This document shows positions 1 to 7,503 of a stretch of 22,598 bases of DNA, in pieces (the stretch's first letter is position 1; the number at the start of each line of letters is the position of its first letter). The stretch lies in NCBI GenBank assembly GCA_965371225.1, contig CBDUXP010000061.1:1-22598 (forward strand). Direction: 5' to 3'. The position numbers and the translations under genes were made by a program. The stretch comes from CBDUXP01 sp965371225 [NCBI: uncultured bacterium] (GTDB lineage Bacteria; Abyssobacteria; SURF-5; CBDUXP01). Below the pieces are notes generated by a model. That model searched no databases and was not told where the DNA came from. It saw only the letters and a program-made list of their open reading frames with translations.

Positions 1-2469
1 GTGCAGTTGCTCCCGCTGCGCCTGGAGCATGAGGTTGTACGCCACCTCGTGCAAGATCACGTGCTTGAAGATGTAGGAGAGATTCGGTTCCGGCGTCTCG
101 ATGAGCGTGAGGTCCAGACTGTGCATCGCTTCCAGATAGTCCTGGAGCAACGGCCGGTCGGATTCGACGGGGTAGATGTCCCGCAGCACGCGGAACGCAA
201 ACACGCGTCCGATGACGCTCGCCGCCTTCAGGGCCAACTGTTGGGCGGGGGAGAGCCGGTCGATGCGGCTGGTGACGACCCCCTGGACGGTGTCGGGGAG
301 GGACAGTCGACTCAGGTCGCCCGCGTCCGGCGCCACCGTGCAGGTGCCGTCGGTGATCTGCAGGTATCCCGCGTCGCGCAGGGCGTAGGCCAATTCCTCA
401 CTGAAGAACGGGTTGCCCTGGGCCCGGTCGCGAATCAGCGCGGCCGCGGTGTCCGGCAGCCGGTCCACGCCCAGGCGGGCGCACACGAGCGCCAGCGTAT
501 CCTCCTCGGGGAGCGGGCCCAGGTCCAGCCGCACCGTCCCCCGGGCGTGGGCGAGGTGGGTGAATTCGGCCGGCGCCTGGTCGCCCATGGGCCGGGTGGC
601 GAGCACCAGCAGCGCGTCGGGCACCTCCCGGTGCACCTCCAGCGTGAGGGCCCAGGAGGCGGAGTCCATCCAGTGGACGTCCTCCAGCACGAGCAGGAGC
701 GGCGCCGCCGCCGCGGTGCGTTTGAGAATCTGCGCCAGCAACAGGCGCGTATTATCCGCGCGCACCTTCCCCGTCATGTGCTTCGTGAGATCGCTATCCG
801 GCAGGTCCAGGGGCAGCACCCCATTCAACAACGGCCACAGGCGGAGGACCTCCGGCATGTCGCCCAGCGAGGCGCGCACCTGCTCTTGCCGGGCGGCGCC
901 GTGGTCGAACGCGTCCAGCCCCAGCAGGTGGGTGCACGCGGCGCGCCACGCGTGGTAGGGCGTGGTCTGCTCCATCGCATCCGCCGCGCCTTCCAGCGAC
1001 GCCACGCGCACGGCGTTCGCCCGCGTCAACAGTTCGTCCACCAGGCGGGACTTGCCGATGCCCGCTTCGCCGACCAGGAGGACCACCCCCCCCCGGCCTT
1101 GGCGGAGCGCAGCCAACGCCTCATCAAGCTGCGCCAGTTCCTCCGTGCGGCCGACGAGGGCGCGGGGATCTCGGCGGACCCCCGCCTTGGTGGCGTCCGG
1201 ACGGTAAACCGCCACGGTTTTCGCCTTGCCCTTCACGGTGATCTCGGGCAGCGTGGCGAAGGAGACGCGGTCCTGCACCGCCCGGTACGTCGCCCGATCG
1301 CACCAGAGATCGTCCACGGCCGATTGCATCAGGCGGGCGGCCACGTTCACCACGTCCCCGATCATGGTGTACTCCCGCCGCCGCTCGCCGCCGACGGGCC
1401 CGCAGAACGCTTGGCCGGAGGCGATCCCGATATCGCACCGCAACCCCATGGCCGTGAGCGACTCGTGCAGCTCGATCGCGGCGTACACGGCGCGGCTCGA
1501 ATCGTCCTCGTGCGTGAGCGGCGGCAGCCCGAACGCCGCGACGCAGGCCGTCCCACGCTGCTCCACGATCAATTTGTTGATGGTGCCCTCGAAGCGGGCC
1601 AGCACCTGTTGAATCTCTTGCACCACGGCTTGCAGGCGGTCAAGCACGCTGGGCGCCGTCGCATCGATGCCATGCACGTTCACGAACATGACGGTGAGGC
1701 GGCGCAGCTCGGCCATCCAGCCCGTGTGCCCCGCGTCGAGCCGGGCCGTGACCGCCAGGGGCACGTACGGGCGCAGGGACGCCTCGGCCTTGGGGGGCTT
1801 GGTGGGCGCCGCCGCCTGCAAGGGCAGGGGCCGGCGCAGGTCGTAGAGGCGGACGGACCCGCTCGGCAAGGGGTGGCCGCCGCAGTGCTCTTCCACCAGC
1901 ACCCACGCCTCCGGGCTGAGAATCACGTTGCCCGGCTGCGCGTGTTCTTCCACCGCCGAGACTTGCACCATGGGATCGCCCGCCGTCAGGAACTCCCAAC
2001 GCCCGTTCACCCCGCCCACGTGCGCCGCGACCACGTCGCCCGCGCCAATGCTGATGGTCAGCTCCAGCCGTTCGCCTTCGCCCGTTTCGTAATCGCGGAA
2101 CTGCATCTGCACCGCCACCCCGCACTGCGCCGCGCGGAGCGTCACCGTGGCGAGGTCTTCCGCGTCCGCGCGCCAGATCGCCAGCAACCCATCGCCCGCG
2201 AACTTGACCACCTCCCCCCCGTGGGCGAGCACCACGTCCACCAGTTGGCCGAAGTACGCGTTGAGGAGTTGGGTGAGCTTCTCGGCGCCGTCCGGGCCCA
2301 GGGCCGCGAGGCGTTCGGTCAGCGCGGTGAAGCCGGTAATGTCCGCCAGAAGCGTTGCGCCCGGGTAGTGCTCCGCCCGGGGCGCGGACAGGGGTTCGTC
2401 GGACGCGGCGTACAACTGCGCCACCTGTGGCGGCACGTAGCTGACGAGCGTCTCGAGCGTCCCCTCCAT
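1..2469 (-). CDS. Soluble adenylyl cyclase-like protein: two class III cyclase domains plus AAA-type ATPase (3' end beyond window)
   Basis: Read leftward from ATG 2469, the frame stays open to base 1, giving 823 codons without a stop. The first cyclase domain (about residues 37-190) has the metal aspartates D43 (LLADITGFT) and D93 (VVKFAGDGLLAIW), with K89. The second (about 258-420) has N264 in place of the first metal aspartate and lacks the second, but keeps the transition-state pair N375 and R379 (VVNVAARL). This matches human ADCY10, where the metals come from C1 and the Asn/Arg from C2, so one active site converting ATP to cAMP is inferred. An ATPase domain follows, with Walker A GEAGIGKS (K473) and Walker B LVLEDVHW (D597). 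Family members continue with a long, often TPR-like C-terminus, which is cut off here. It is cytosolic with no membrane segment visible. The divergent neighbour at 2653 gives no functional hint. Confidence 0.9.
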   Translation of the reverse strand, partial: MEGTLETLVSYVPPQVAQLYAASDEPLSAPRAEHYPGATLLADITGFTALTERLAALGPDGAEKLTQLLNAYFGQLVDVVLAHGGEVVKFAGDGLLAIWRADAEDLATVTLRAAQCGVAVQMQFRDYETGEGERLELTISIGAGDVVAAHVGGVNGRWEFLTAGDPMVQVSAVEEHAQPGNVILSPEAWVLVEEHCGGHPLPSGSVRLYDLRRPLPLQAAAPTKPPKAEASLRPYVPLAVTARLDAGHTGWMAELRRLTVMFVNVHGIDATAPSVLDRLQAVVQEIQQVLARFEGTINKLIVEQRGTACVAAFGLPPLTHEDDSSRAVYAAIELHESLTAMGLRCDIGIASGQAFCGPVGGERRREYTMIGDVVNVAARLMQSAVDDLWCDRATYRAVQDRVSFATLPEITVKGKAKTVAVYRPDATKAGVRRDPRALVGRTEELAQLDEALAALRQGRGGVVLLVGEAGIGKSRLVDELLTRANAVRVASLEGAADAMEQTTPYHAWRAACTHLLGLDAFDHGAARQEQVRASLGDMPEVLRLWPLLNGVLPLDLPDSDLTKHMTGKVRADNTRLLLAQILKRTAAAAPLLLVLEDVHWMDSASWALTLEVHREVPDALLVLATRPMGDQAPAEFTHLAHARGTVRLDLGPLPEEDTLALVCARLGVDRLPDTAAALIRDRAQGNPFFSEELAYALRDAGYLQITDGTCTVAPDAGDLSRLSLPDTVQGVVTSRIDRLSPAQQLALKAASVIGRVFAFRVLRDIYPVESDRPLLQDYLEAMHSLDLTLIETPEPNLSYIFKHVILHEVAYNLMLQAQREQLH

Positions 2470-2572
2470 GGGCGGTCTCCCTCGGCGCAGCCCACCACGG
2501 CGCCGGCCGCGCCGAATCCCCGCGAACCGGCGTCTCCCCCCGCCGGCTCGTGCCCTCGCGCGCGGACCCCTC

Positions 2573-2578
2573 ATTATA
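2573..2578 (-). promoter_or_regulatory. Candidate -10 box for the cyclase gene
   Basis: Read leftward this is a perfect TATAAT in otherwise GC-rich DNA, about 105 bases upstream of the cyclase ATG. I see no good -35 at 16-18 bases, so only the -10 supports it. Confidence 0.45.
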
Positions 2579-2612
2579 TAGAGCCGCAGGAATCCCGGCT
2601 AGAGATGCAAGC

Positions 2613-2618
2613 TATGAT
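2613..2618 (+). promoter_or_regulatory. Candidate -10 box for the PNPOx-like gene
   Basis: TATGAT lies 34 bases before the ATG at 2653, leaving room for a short leader that contains the AGGAGG ribosome site at 2641-2646. No clear -35 is present. The 183-base gap between the two divergent genes thus holds one candidate promoter in each direction. Confidence 0.4.
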
Positions 2619-2652
2619 GCGGGCCGCTGGTGAGCGGCGGAGGAGGGGGCCC

Positions 2653-3069
2653 ATGGCTGAAGAGGAATTTCGCATGCCACAGGAGGAGGAGCAGCGCATC
2701 CTCCGCGAGCACACCCAGTGCGCCCTCGCGGTGCAGCGGCGGGACGGATCGCCGGGTATCTCGCTGATCGACTACCATTACGATGGGACGGATCTCATCA
2801 TGCAGACCACGACACCCACGGCGAAATGGCACTGCATCGGCCGCCACCCGCAGGTGGCGATCCTCGTCACCGAGGGACGGGCGAGCGTGGTGGTCTACGG
2901 CCCGTGCGAGCGCATCGACCGGGAGCCGGAGCGCACGGCGCTTATGGGGCGGGTGCTCCCGTTCGTGGCGGCGCAGTCAGGACCGCCCGAAGCGATCGCG
3001 GCCATGCTCGACGCGGGCAAGCGGGTGGTGTTACGCCTGACCCCGGAGCGGATCATCAGCCATTCGTAA
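2653..3069 (+). CDS. Pyridoxamine 5'-phosphate oxidase-like (PNPOx) FMN-binding family protein
   Basis: This is a 138-residue protein with the split-barrel flavoprotein pattern: an N-terminal helix (EEEQRILREHTQCALAV), strands around the RDGSPGISLIDYHYDG stretch, and the family-like segment AKWHCIGRHPQVAILVTEG, where FMN/F420 family members carry basic residues that contact the cofactor phosphate. The length suits small PNPOx-fold proteins. The ATG at 2653 is chosen because AGGAGG ends 6 bases before it; an in-frame ATG at 2605 has no ribosome site. The substrate cannot be predicted: such proteins include flavin- or F420-dependent reductases and heme- or PLP-related enzymes. It is cytosolic, with no signal peptide. 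Confidence 0.75.
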   Translation: MAEEEFRMPQEEEQRILREHTQCALAVQRRDGSPGISLIDYHYDGTDLIMQTTTPTAKWHCIGRHPQVAILVTEGRASVVVYGPCERIDREPERTALMGRVLPFVAAQSGPPEAIAAMLDAGKRVVLRLTPERIISHS

Positions 3070-3522
3070 GGCACCCCGCAGGATTGGCATCCGAGGCGCG
3101 GCGGGAAAATAATCCCCGCATCGCGCCCGCCCCGGGCGCAAGGCGCTGTTAATGGGAGCCCCTGGCGGTGCGGGACTTGCCGCCTGTGCCGAACCTGCGA
3201 TAGGCTCAACTATGAAGGCCCAGGGGGGGCCTGACGCTGACGAGTGTGGGCCGCGTCAACCCAAGCTGGCGTGCCCGCATTCCTTTTGCGGCCGGTCGGA
3301 GGAGGAGGCATGTCTCGCCGCCGACGGGTCCGGGAGAGAGTTTGCTTGATGACGCCTTCGGGTTCATCGCACGGGGGGAAGGCGGTGCGCAGCTACGCTG
3401 CGCCCGCGCCGCGCCGAACTGCGCGCTGCAACCGTTCCCCCGGAGTGTCCCACGAGCCGACGGGCGCGCCCGCCACACCATCGGGCGTCTCGCCTCATCG
3501 GCGCGGCACAGGAGTACCAGGT
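3070..3522 (+). other. Intergenic leader region before the subtilase
   Basis: These 453 bases hold no gene that I trust. A possible promoter (TTGCCG, 16 bases, GATAGG) lies near 3176-3203. A perfect 7-base-pair hairpin (3387-3393 with 3397-3403, loop TAC) and a very strong ribosome site GGAGGAGGAGG (3298-3308) before ATG 3310 are present. That ATG is in frame with the subtilase and would add 71 mostly Arg/Pro/Ser-rich residues before its signal peptide. No known riboswitch core is recognisable. Confidence 0.4.
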
Positions 3523-6297
3523 ATGTTCCGCACGCTGTTTTCACACTTCGCCGTCATTCGTGTCTTGCCGCGCCCCGTGCCGGCCATACGCAGCTTGCTG
3601 GTCATGGGCATGGCCAGCATGGCGTTGGCGTGGCCGGCGGCCGCGCAGTCGAGCACCCGCTCCAATTCGGTCAGCGGTGCCGCGCAGTACGGGCCGGACA
3701 CGACTGAGATGGAAGGCTGGAAGAGCAAGTCGTCCGGCGGCACGGCGGCGACCGTCGGCGTGAGCAGCGCGGGAACCGCGAACCTGGCGGCGAGCGTGAC
3801 GGCGGTGCTGGGGTATGACCCCTTCGTCCTGCGCACCACCGCCGGCTCCATGACGCTGGAACGGGGCGTGGATCTGTCGGCCGATGCTGGGGAGGATACG
3901 GGCGCGGCGGAGGTCTGCACGGTGGTCACCAGTGTGCCGGCCCAGGCCGCGATGACCGCGCACCTGACGGCGAGTGGGTGCACGGTGCTCGGCCCGCTGA
4001 GTGTGAATTCCTACGCGGTCCGCGCCACCCGGAGCACGCTGCAAACGCTGGCGGACGATCCGCTCGTGTACTGGGTGGGGCAGCCCGACTGGGAGTTGAA
4101 GGTGGACCCGCAGGTGGCGCGGCAGCTCGAAGTGGACGGCGCCCGGTGGTCGGACACTGATCCCGGCGCCGCGATCGCGGAGGACGAGGTGGTGGTCGCG
4201 CTGTACGACGCGGCCGACGCAGACCGGGTCGCGGCCACGGTCACGGCGGCGGGCGGCAGCGTGCTGCGCACGCGGACGGGCGGGACGATGCTTGTGTGTT
4301 CGGGGCTCGCTGCGGCGGGCGTGCGCACCTTGGCCGAGGAACCGGCGGTCTGCTACATCGACGCGTCCCATGTGGGGCGCGTGGACCTGACCACGTCGGT
4401 GGCGCTCATCGGCGAGCACAACGTCGTGAGCAACGATGCGATCAGCCGCTACGGCTCCCGCGTCACGCTGGGCATGTTCGATACCGGCCTGCAGCAGAAC
4501 CACAATGCCTTCCGCGCCCACGGGACGGTGCCGGCAGTGCGGCCGGTCGGCTCGTCGTCCCTCGGCGAGCCCGTGGACCTCACCCTGGACAACCCCAGCG
4601 GCCACGGCACGGCGGTGGCGAGCGTGATGCTCAGCCGGTGGATCCCGGAGCCGCTGCTGGGCGTCGCGCCCTGGGGCGGCGGGGGCCCGAATTCCCTCTT
4701 CCGCTTCGTCCGGGGCGGCGCAGACCCGCCGGCGGATCCGGATTTGATCTTCAACGTGGACGTGGGCATGGGTGCGTTGTTCACCGACAACCGGGCGGAG
4801 GTCATCAACAATAGTTGGGGCTCCGATACGCTCTCGAACACGGGCACTGATGAACTGTCCGTGTTCGCGGACAACCTGGCGTGGCTCGGCCGGCAGGTGT
4901 GGGTCTTCGCCGCCGGGAACAGCGGCCCGGGAGCCGGCACCATCATCATCCCCGCGGGCGCCAAGAACATGATCGCCGTGGGCAGCATCAACAATGATCT
5001 GCCGTTCACGCTCTCGTCGTTCTCCTCCGAGGGCCCCACGGCCGATTTCCGGAAAAAGCCGGACATTTACGCTCCGGGCGAGAATATTACGATGGCGAAC
5101 GCGTTCGATCCGAAAGGGACGGTCGATTTCAACGGCACGAGTTTTTCCGCCCCGCACGTGACCGGCTTCCTGGCCACGCTGATCGACCACCTGCCGGATG
5201 TGCGCCGGCGCCCCCACCTGGCCAAGGCGATGATGATGGCCGCGGCGATTCCGGACCTGTCACTCTCGCTCCACACGGGCGTGCTGAACAGTTTCGAGAC
5301 GCACTTCGCGACGTCGTCGTCCGTGCTGCTGGGCCTGTTCACGCCGACGGATGTCTCCCCCGCGAGCGCGGGCGTGTTCTGGGATGTGAACGGCGTGCCC
5401 GGCGGGCTGTCCGGCCTGTACGTGGTGCTCACGTGGATCGAACCGCCGGCCCCGGTCGGCGCACCCTTCGCGGTGCTCAACGACATCGACCTGCTGGTGG
5501 ACGTGGGCAAAGAAGGGTTTGTGGACTTCAGCGCGACCAGCTCAATCGATAACGTGGAGGTGTTGTTCATTCCCTCGCCGCCGGGCGGGAACTACCGCTT
5601 CATCGCCGAACGGTTCTCGGCCACCACGTCGTACGCGCCGGCGTTGGCGCTGTTCGCGTGGGTGCCCGGCGCGAACCGTGAGCCCGGCCCACCGCGGATC
5701 TTTTGGGCGACCACCCCGCCTCCGAGTGCGCTGGGGCAGGCGCCCCTGAGCCTGTCATGGCTTCTGTCGGATTTCGCCGGCACCATCTCGCAGCACCAGG
5801 TGCACTCGGGCGTCACCTCGGTCCTCGACAGCTCCCCGCTGCTGTCCGCGGCGAACGGGTTCACCGACTTCACGGCGACCGCGCCCAACGTGGGGCAGTT
5901 CGACTCGCCGACCTCATACCGGTACGTGGTCCGCGCACTGGATGATGCGACGCAGGTGCTGTCGCGCATCGCCGCGGTCGAAGTGGAGGCAGGTCCGCTG
6001 GCGCCGGTGGTGGAGTGGGTGGTGGAGCCGCCGGCCAGCGTGGCCAGCGGCGGCAGCTTCACGGTGCAGTGGCGCTTGCGCAATTACGTGGATCCGGCTA
6101 TCCAGAACGCCGTGGGCTTCGGGGTCACGAGCTTGCTCGGCCAGACGCCGGATCAGCCGGGGGGCAACGGGACGTACACGGCGACGGTCACCGCGCCCCT
6201 CGTCGCGTCGCCGGGCAACCTCAATTACACCGCGTTCGCTGCGAACGGCATCGAGTTCGACTTCGCGCCTATTCGGACCGTGCTGATCGTGCCGTAA
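3523..6297 (+). CDS. Secreted subtilisin-like serine protease (S8 family) with C-terminal beta modules
   Basis: This is a 924-residue exported protease. The N-terminus is a signal peptide with a hydrophobic core near residues 24-38 and a probable cleavage after AAA at about 42. Two similar modules at about 126-185 and 221-283 look like duplicated prodomain units (strand-helix-strand ending LADDPLVYWVG and LAEEPAVCYID). The catalytic domain carries D320 (GMFDTG), H361 (SGHGTA), the oxyanion N466 (AAGNSG) and S540 (NGTSFSAPH), so it should be active. Two related Ig-like modules follow at about 721-826 and 827-924, sharing a GVTS-L motif. ATG 3523 is chosen because it begins a good signal peptide and has AGGAG 8 bases upstream. 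An in-frame ATG at 3310 with a stronger ribosome site is the alternative. Likely role: extracellular or surface proteolysis. Confidence 0.92.
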   Translation: MFRTLFSHFAVIRVLPRPVPAIRSLLVMGMASMALAWPAAAQSSTRSNSVSGAAQYGPDTTEMEGWKSKSSGGTAATVGVSSAGTANLAASVTAVLGYDPFVLRTTAGSMTLERGVDLSADAGEDTGAAEVCTVVTSVPAQAAMTAHLTASGCTVLGPLSVNSYAVRATRSTLQTLADDPLVYWVGQPDWELKVDPQVARQLEVDGARWSDTDPGAAIAEDEVVVALYDAADADRVAATVTAAGGSVLRTRTGGTMLVCSGLAAAGVRTLAEEPAVCYIDASHVGRVDLTTSVALIGEHNVVSNDAISRYGSRVTLGMFDTGLQQNHNAFRAHGTVPAVRPVGSSSLGEPVDLTLDNPSGHGTAVASVMLSRWIPEPLLGVAPWGGGGPNSLFRFVRGGADPPADPDLIFNVDVGMGALFTDNRAEVINNSWGSDTLSNTGTDELSVFADNLAWLGRQVWVFAAGNSGPGAGTIIIPAGAKNMIAVGSINNDLPFTLSSFSSEGPTADFRKKPDIYAPGENITMANAFDPKGTVDFNGTSFSAPHVTGFLATLIDHLPDVRRRPHLAKAMMMAAAIPDLSLSLHTGVLNSFETHFATSSSVLLGLFTPTDVSPASAGVFWDVNGVPGGLSGLYVVLTWIEPPAPVGAPFAVLNDIDLLVDVGKEGFVDFSATSSIDNVEVLFIPSPPGGNYRFIAERFSATTSYAPALALFAWVPGANREPGPPRIFWATTPPPSALGQAPLSLSWLLSDFAGTISQHQVHSGVTSVLDSSPLLSAANGFTDFTATAPNVGQFDSPTSYRYVVRALDDATQVLSRIAAVEVEAGPLAPVVEWVVEPPASVASGGSFTVQWRLRNYVDPAIQNAVGFGVTSLLGQTPDQPGGNGTYTATVTAPLVASPGNLNYTAFAANGIEFDFAPIRTVLIVP

Positions 6298-6350
6298 CCG
6301 GCCGGCGGTCTCACTCGGCGCCGGCGCGCGCCCCCCTGCGCGTTTCGCGA

Positions 6351-6356
6351 TACCCT
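6351..6356 (+). promoter_or_regulatory. Candidate -10 box, leaderless start of the 6363 gene
   Basis: TACCCT ends six bases before ATG 6363, which puts the expected transcription start on the A of the start codon. No ribosome site is seen. It matches the TANNNT spacing found at 7247 and 12729. Confidence 0.4.
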
Positions 6357-6362
6357 GTGCGC

Positions 6363-6575
6363 ATGGCAGTGGAAAGGGATCCTCTCGCCGACGCAGCCCG
6401 GCGCGGCTTCACGGAGCTGTTGCAGGATCGCCTCCCGCACTTGCCCGGGCCGGCCACCGCCGCCATGGCCGACGCCGTCTTCACCGTCGCGGGCCTGGGC
6501 CCGTGGGCGGCGTGGCCGGAGACGGTCGACCTGGGGGGGAGACGGTGGAACTGCCCGCGGCGTTGCACGCAGTAG
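6363..6575 (+). CDS. Small protein of unknown function, N-terminal part of a probably split gene
   Basis: This 70-codon frame starts MAVERDPLADAARRGFTELL and ends in an atypical Arg/Cys-rich tail (RRWNCPRRCTQ). That tail is probably out of frame. Bases 6519 and 6539 each begin a GAGACGGT copy exactly 20 bases apart. Removing one copy joins this frame to the frame ending at 6709 as WPETVELPAALHAVVEAI, giving one protein of about 108 mostly helical residues. A G7 run at 6533-6539, in the register of a -1 slippery heptamer, could also reconnect the frames. I do not recognise the family. No signal peptide or membrane segment is seen, and the context (protease upstream, hydratase downstream) gives no function. 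Confidence 0.5.
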   Translation: MAVERDPLADAARRGFTELLQDRLPHLPGPATAAMADAVFTVAGLGPWAAWPETVDLGGRRWNCPRRCTQ

Positions 6576-6709
6576 TCGAGGCGATTCACCGCGAGTTATC
6601 GACGCAGCTCCAGGGCGCCACCGTGGGGGCTGCGGATGCCGCCGTGCTCCGCGCGATCGTGGACCGCCTCGCCCGGTTCCCCAGCCCCGCTGGCGCCGGG
6701 GACGAGTAG
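6503..6709 (+). CDS. C-terminal part of the split small gene
   Basis: This frame ends at TAG 6709. Its convincing coding part begins near 6539 (ETVELPAALHAVVEAIHREL) and runs as an amphipathic helical segment to an Ala/Gly-rich end. The ATG at 6503 lies in sequence that codes in the other frame, and a GTG at 6545 is another possible start; neither has a good ribosome site. Read together with the 6363 frame, it is best seen as the second half of one gene separated by a 20-base imperfect duplication or joined by -1 frameshifting at the G run. Its function is unknown. Confidence 0.4.
   Translation: MGGVAGDGRPGGETVELPAALHAVVEAIHRELSTQLQGATVGAADAAVLRAIVDRLARFPSPAGAGDE
6518..6554 (+). repeat. 20-base imperfect tandem duplication
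   Basis: GGAGACGGT begins at 6518 and again at 6538, followed by (c/g)GA(c/a)CTG in both copies. Because 20 is not a multiple of three, the second copy shifts the reading frame of the small gene at 6363. Confidence 0.6.
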
Positions 6710-6710
6710 G

Positions 6711-6716
6711 TATACT
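6711..6716 (+). promoter_or_regulatory. Candidate -10 box for the MaoC-like gene
   Basis: TATACT lies 30 bases before the start codon at 6747, leaving a short leader containing the strong ribosome site GGAGGAGGAG near 6730-6739. A -35 is not obvious. Confidence 0.5.
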
Positions 6717-6746
6717 GCCGGAGCCCGGCGGAGGAGGAGCATCCCC

Positions 6747-7199
6747 ATGCGGACGTTTGCAAGCATCGACGAAGCGAAGGCGGCCATCGGCGAACCCGTG
6801 GGCACCAGTGAGTGGCATGCGGTCACGCAGGACAAGATCAACGCGTTTGCCGACGCGACCGGCGACCACCAGTGGATCCACGTGAACGAGGACATGGCCA
6901 AGCAGGGACCGTTCGGGACCACCATCGCGCACGGGTACTACACCCTGTCGCTGGCGCCCATGCTCATGGCGCAGGTCATGCGGGTCGACGGCGTGAAGAT
7001 GGGGGTCAACTACGGACTGAACAAGCTTCGGTTCATCAACCCCGTCAAAGTGGGCAGCAACGTCCGGCTCGCCGGGAAGCTGCTCGGGGCCGAGCCCAAA
7101 TCCGGCGGCACCGCCGTGACCGTGCAGATGACCTTCGAGATCGAAGGCGAAGACAAACCCGCGGCTGTCGCCGAAGCCATCTACCTGTACTTCACGTAG
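6747..7199 (+). CDS. MaoC-like (R)-specific enoyl-CoA hydratase
   Basis: This 150-residue protein has a single hot-dog fold. The hydratase-2 motif FADATGDHQWIHVN contains the catalytic pair D40 and H45, followed by the glycine-rich stretch KQGPFGTTIAHGYYTLSL, both typical of single-domain MaoC dehydratases such as the HtdZ/NodN group. These reversibly hydrate trans-2-enoyl-CoA to (R)-3-hydroxyacyl-CoA, serving fatty-acid metabolism or polyester precursor supply. The ATG at 6747 has GGAGGAGG ending about 9 bases upstream, and the frame ends at TAG 7199. It appears to be transcribed alone from the TATACT box at 6711. No fatty-acid genes are adjacent, so the physiological acyl chain is unknown. 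It is cytosolic. Confidence 0.9.
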   Translation: MRTFASIDEAKAAIGEPVGTSEWHAVTQDKINAFADATGDHQWIHVNEDMAKQGPFGTTIAHGYYTLSLAPMLMAQVMRVDGVKMGVNYGLNKLRFINPVKVGSNVRLAGKLLGAEPKSGGTAVTVQMTFEIEGEDKPAAVAEAIYLYFT

Positions 7200-7246
7200 G
7201 CGCACGTTGCGGGTCCCGTGCGTGGCCGCCGCCGTGTGCGGCGCGT

Positions 7247-7252
7247 TATAAT
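7247..7252 (+). promoter_or_regulatory. -10 box of the hicBA operon, probably leaderless
   Basis: A perfect TATAAT ends five bases before ATG 7258, so transcription should begin at or next to the start codon. No -35 consensus is seen. A 6-base inverted repeat (CGCCGC 7227-7232, GCGGCG 7238-7243) sits just upstream and could be an operator. Confidence 0.6.
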
Positions 7253-7257
7253 GGGTC

Positions 7258-7503
7258 ATGCCCTACCAGGTGGTTCTCGAGCCGCAGGCCGAGGGGGGCT
7301 TCGTAGCCGCCGTGCCGCTGTTCCCGGGTTGCGCGAGCCAGGGCGATACGCGCGAGGACGCCCTCGCCAATATCAAAGAAGCGATCCTGGCCTATCTGCA
7401 GGACAGCGTGGCGATGGGCGATCCCACCCCGGCGGACGACGACACTGAGATCGCGGAACCGGAAGGCGACGGCGAGATCGTCGAAGTGGAAATCGCCTTC
7501 TGA
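7258..7503 (+). CDS. hicB: HicB-family antitoxin
   Basis: This 81-residue protein has the UPF0150/HicB fold signature: the opening strand MPYQVVLEPQAEGGFVAAVP, the substrate-mimic loop LFPGCASQGDTREDALANI and the helix KEAILAYLQ. Partners of this type neutralise HicA by covering its catalytic histidine. The usual C-terminal ribbon-helix-helix or HTH DNA-binding domain is absent; instead there is an acidic tail (ADDDTEIAEPEGDGEIVEVE), so autorepression is uncertain. The start sits five bases after a TATAAT box with no ribosome site, indicating a leaderless message. The stop overlaps the toxin start (TGATG at 7501-7505), so the pair should be translationally coupled. Antitoxin before toxin is the reverse of E. 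coli hicAB but common for this family. Confidence 0.85.
   Translation: MPYQVVLEPQAEGGFVAAVPLFPGCASQGDTREDALANIKEAILAYLQDSVAMGDPTPADDDTEIAEPEGDGEIVEVEIAF

Noticed and set aside
1-2600. Long rightward frame running into the PNPOx-like gene
   Set aside because: It is antisense to the cyclase, whose motifs are unmistakable; the product is Arg/His/Gln-rich and has no recognisable domain. Only the portion from 2653 is real.
3070-3300. Cobalamin or cyclic-di-GMP riboswitch before the subtilase
   Set aside because: A CGCTGTTAATGGGA string is vaguely similar to part of a cobalamin box, but the other conserved cores are missing.
3152-3349. 65-codon frame before the subtilase
   Set aside because: No ribosome site, no recognisable product, overlaps the stronger 3310 start region in another frame.
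3541-5217. 558-codon leftward frame opposite the subtilase
   Set aside because: Arg/His-rich shadow of a high-GC gene; the subtilase triad is complete on the other strand.
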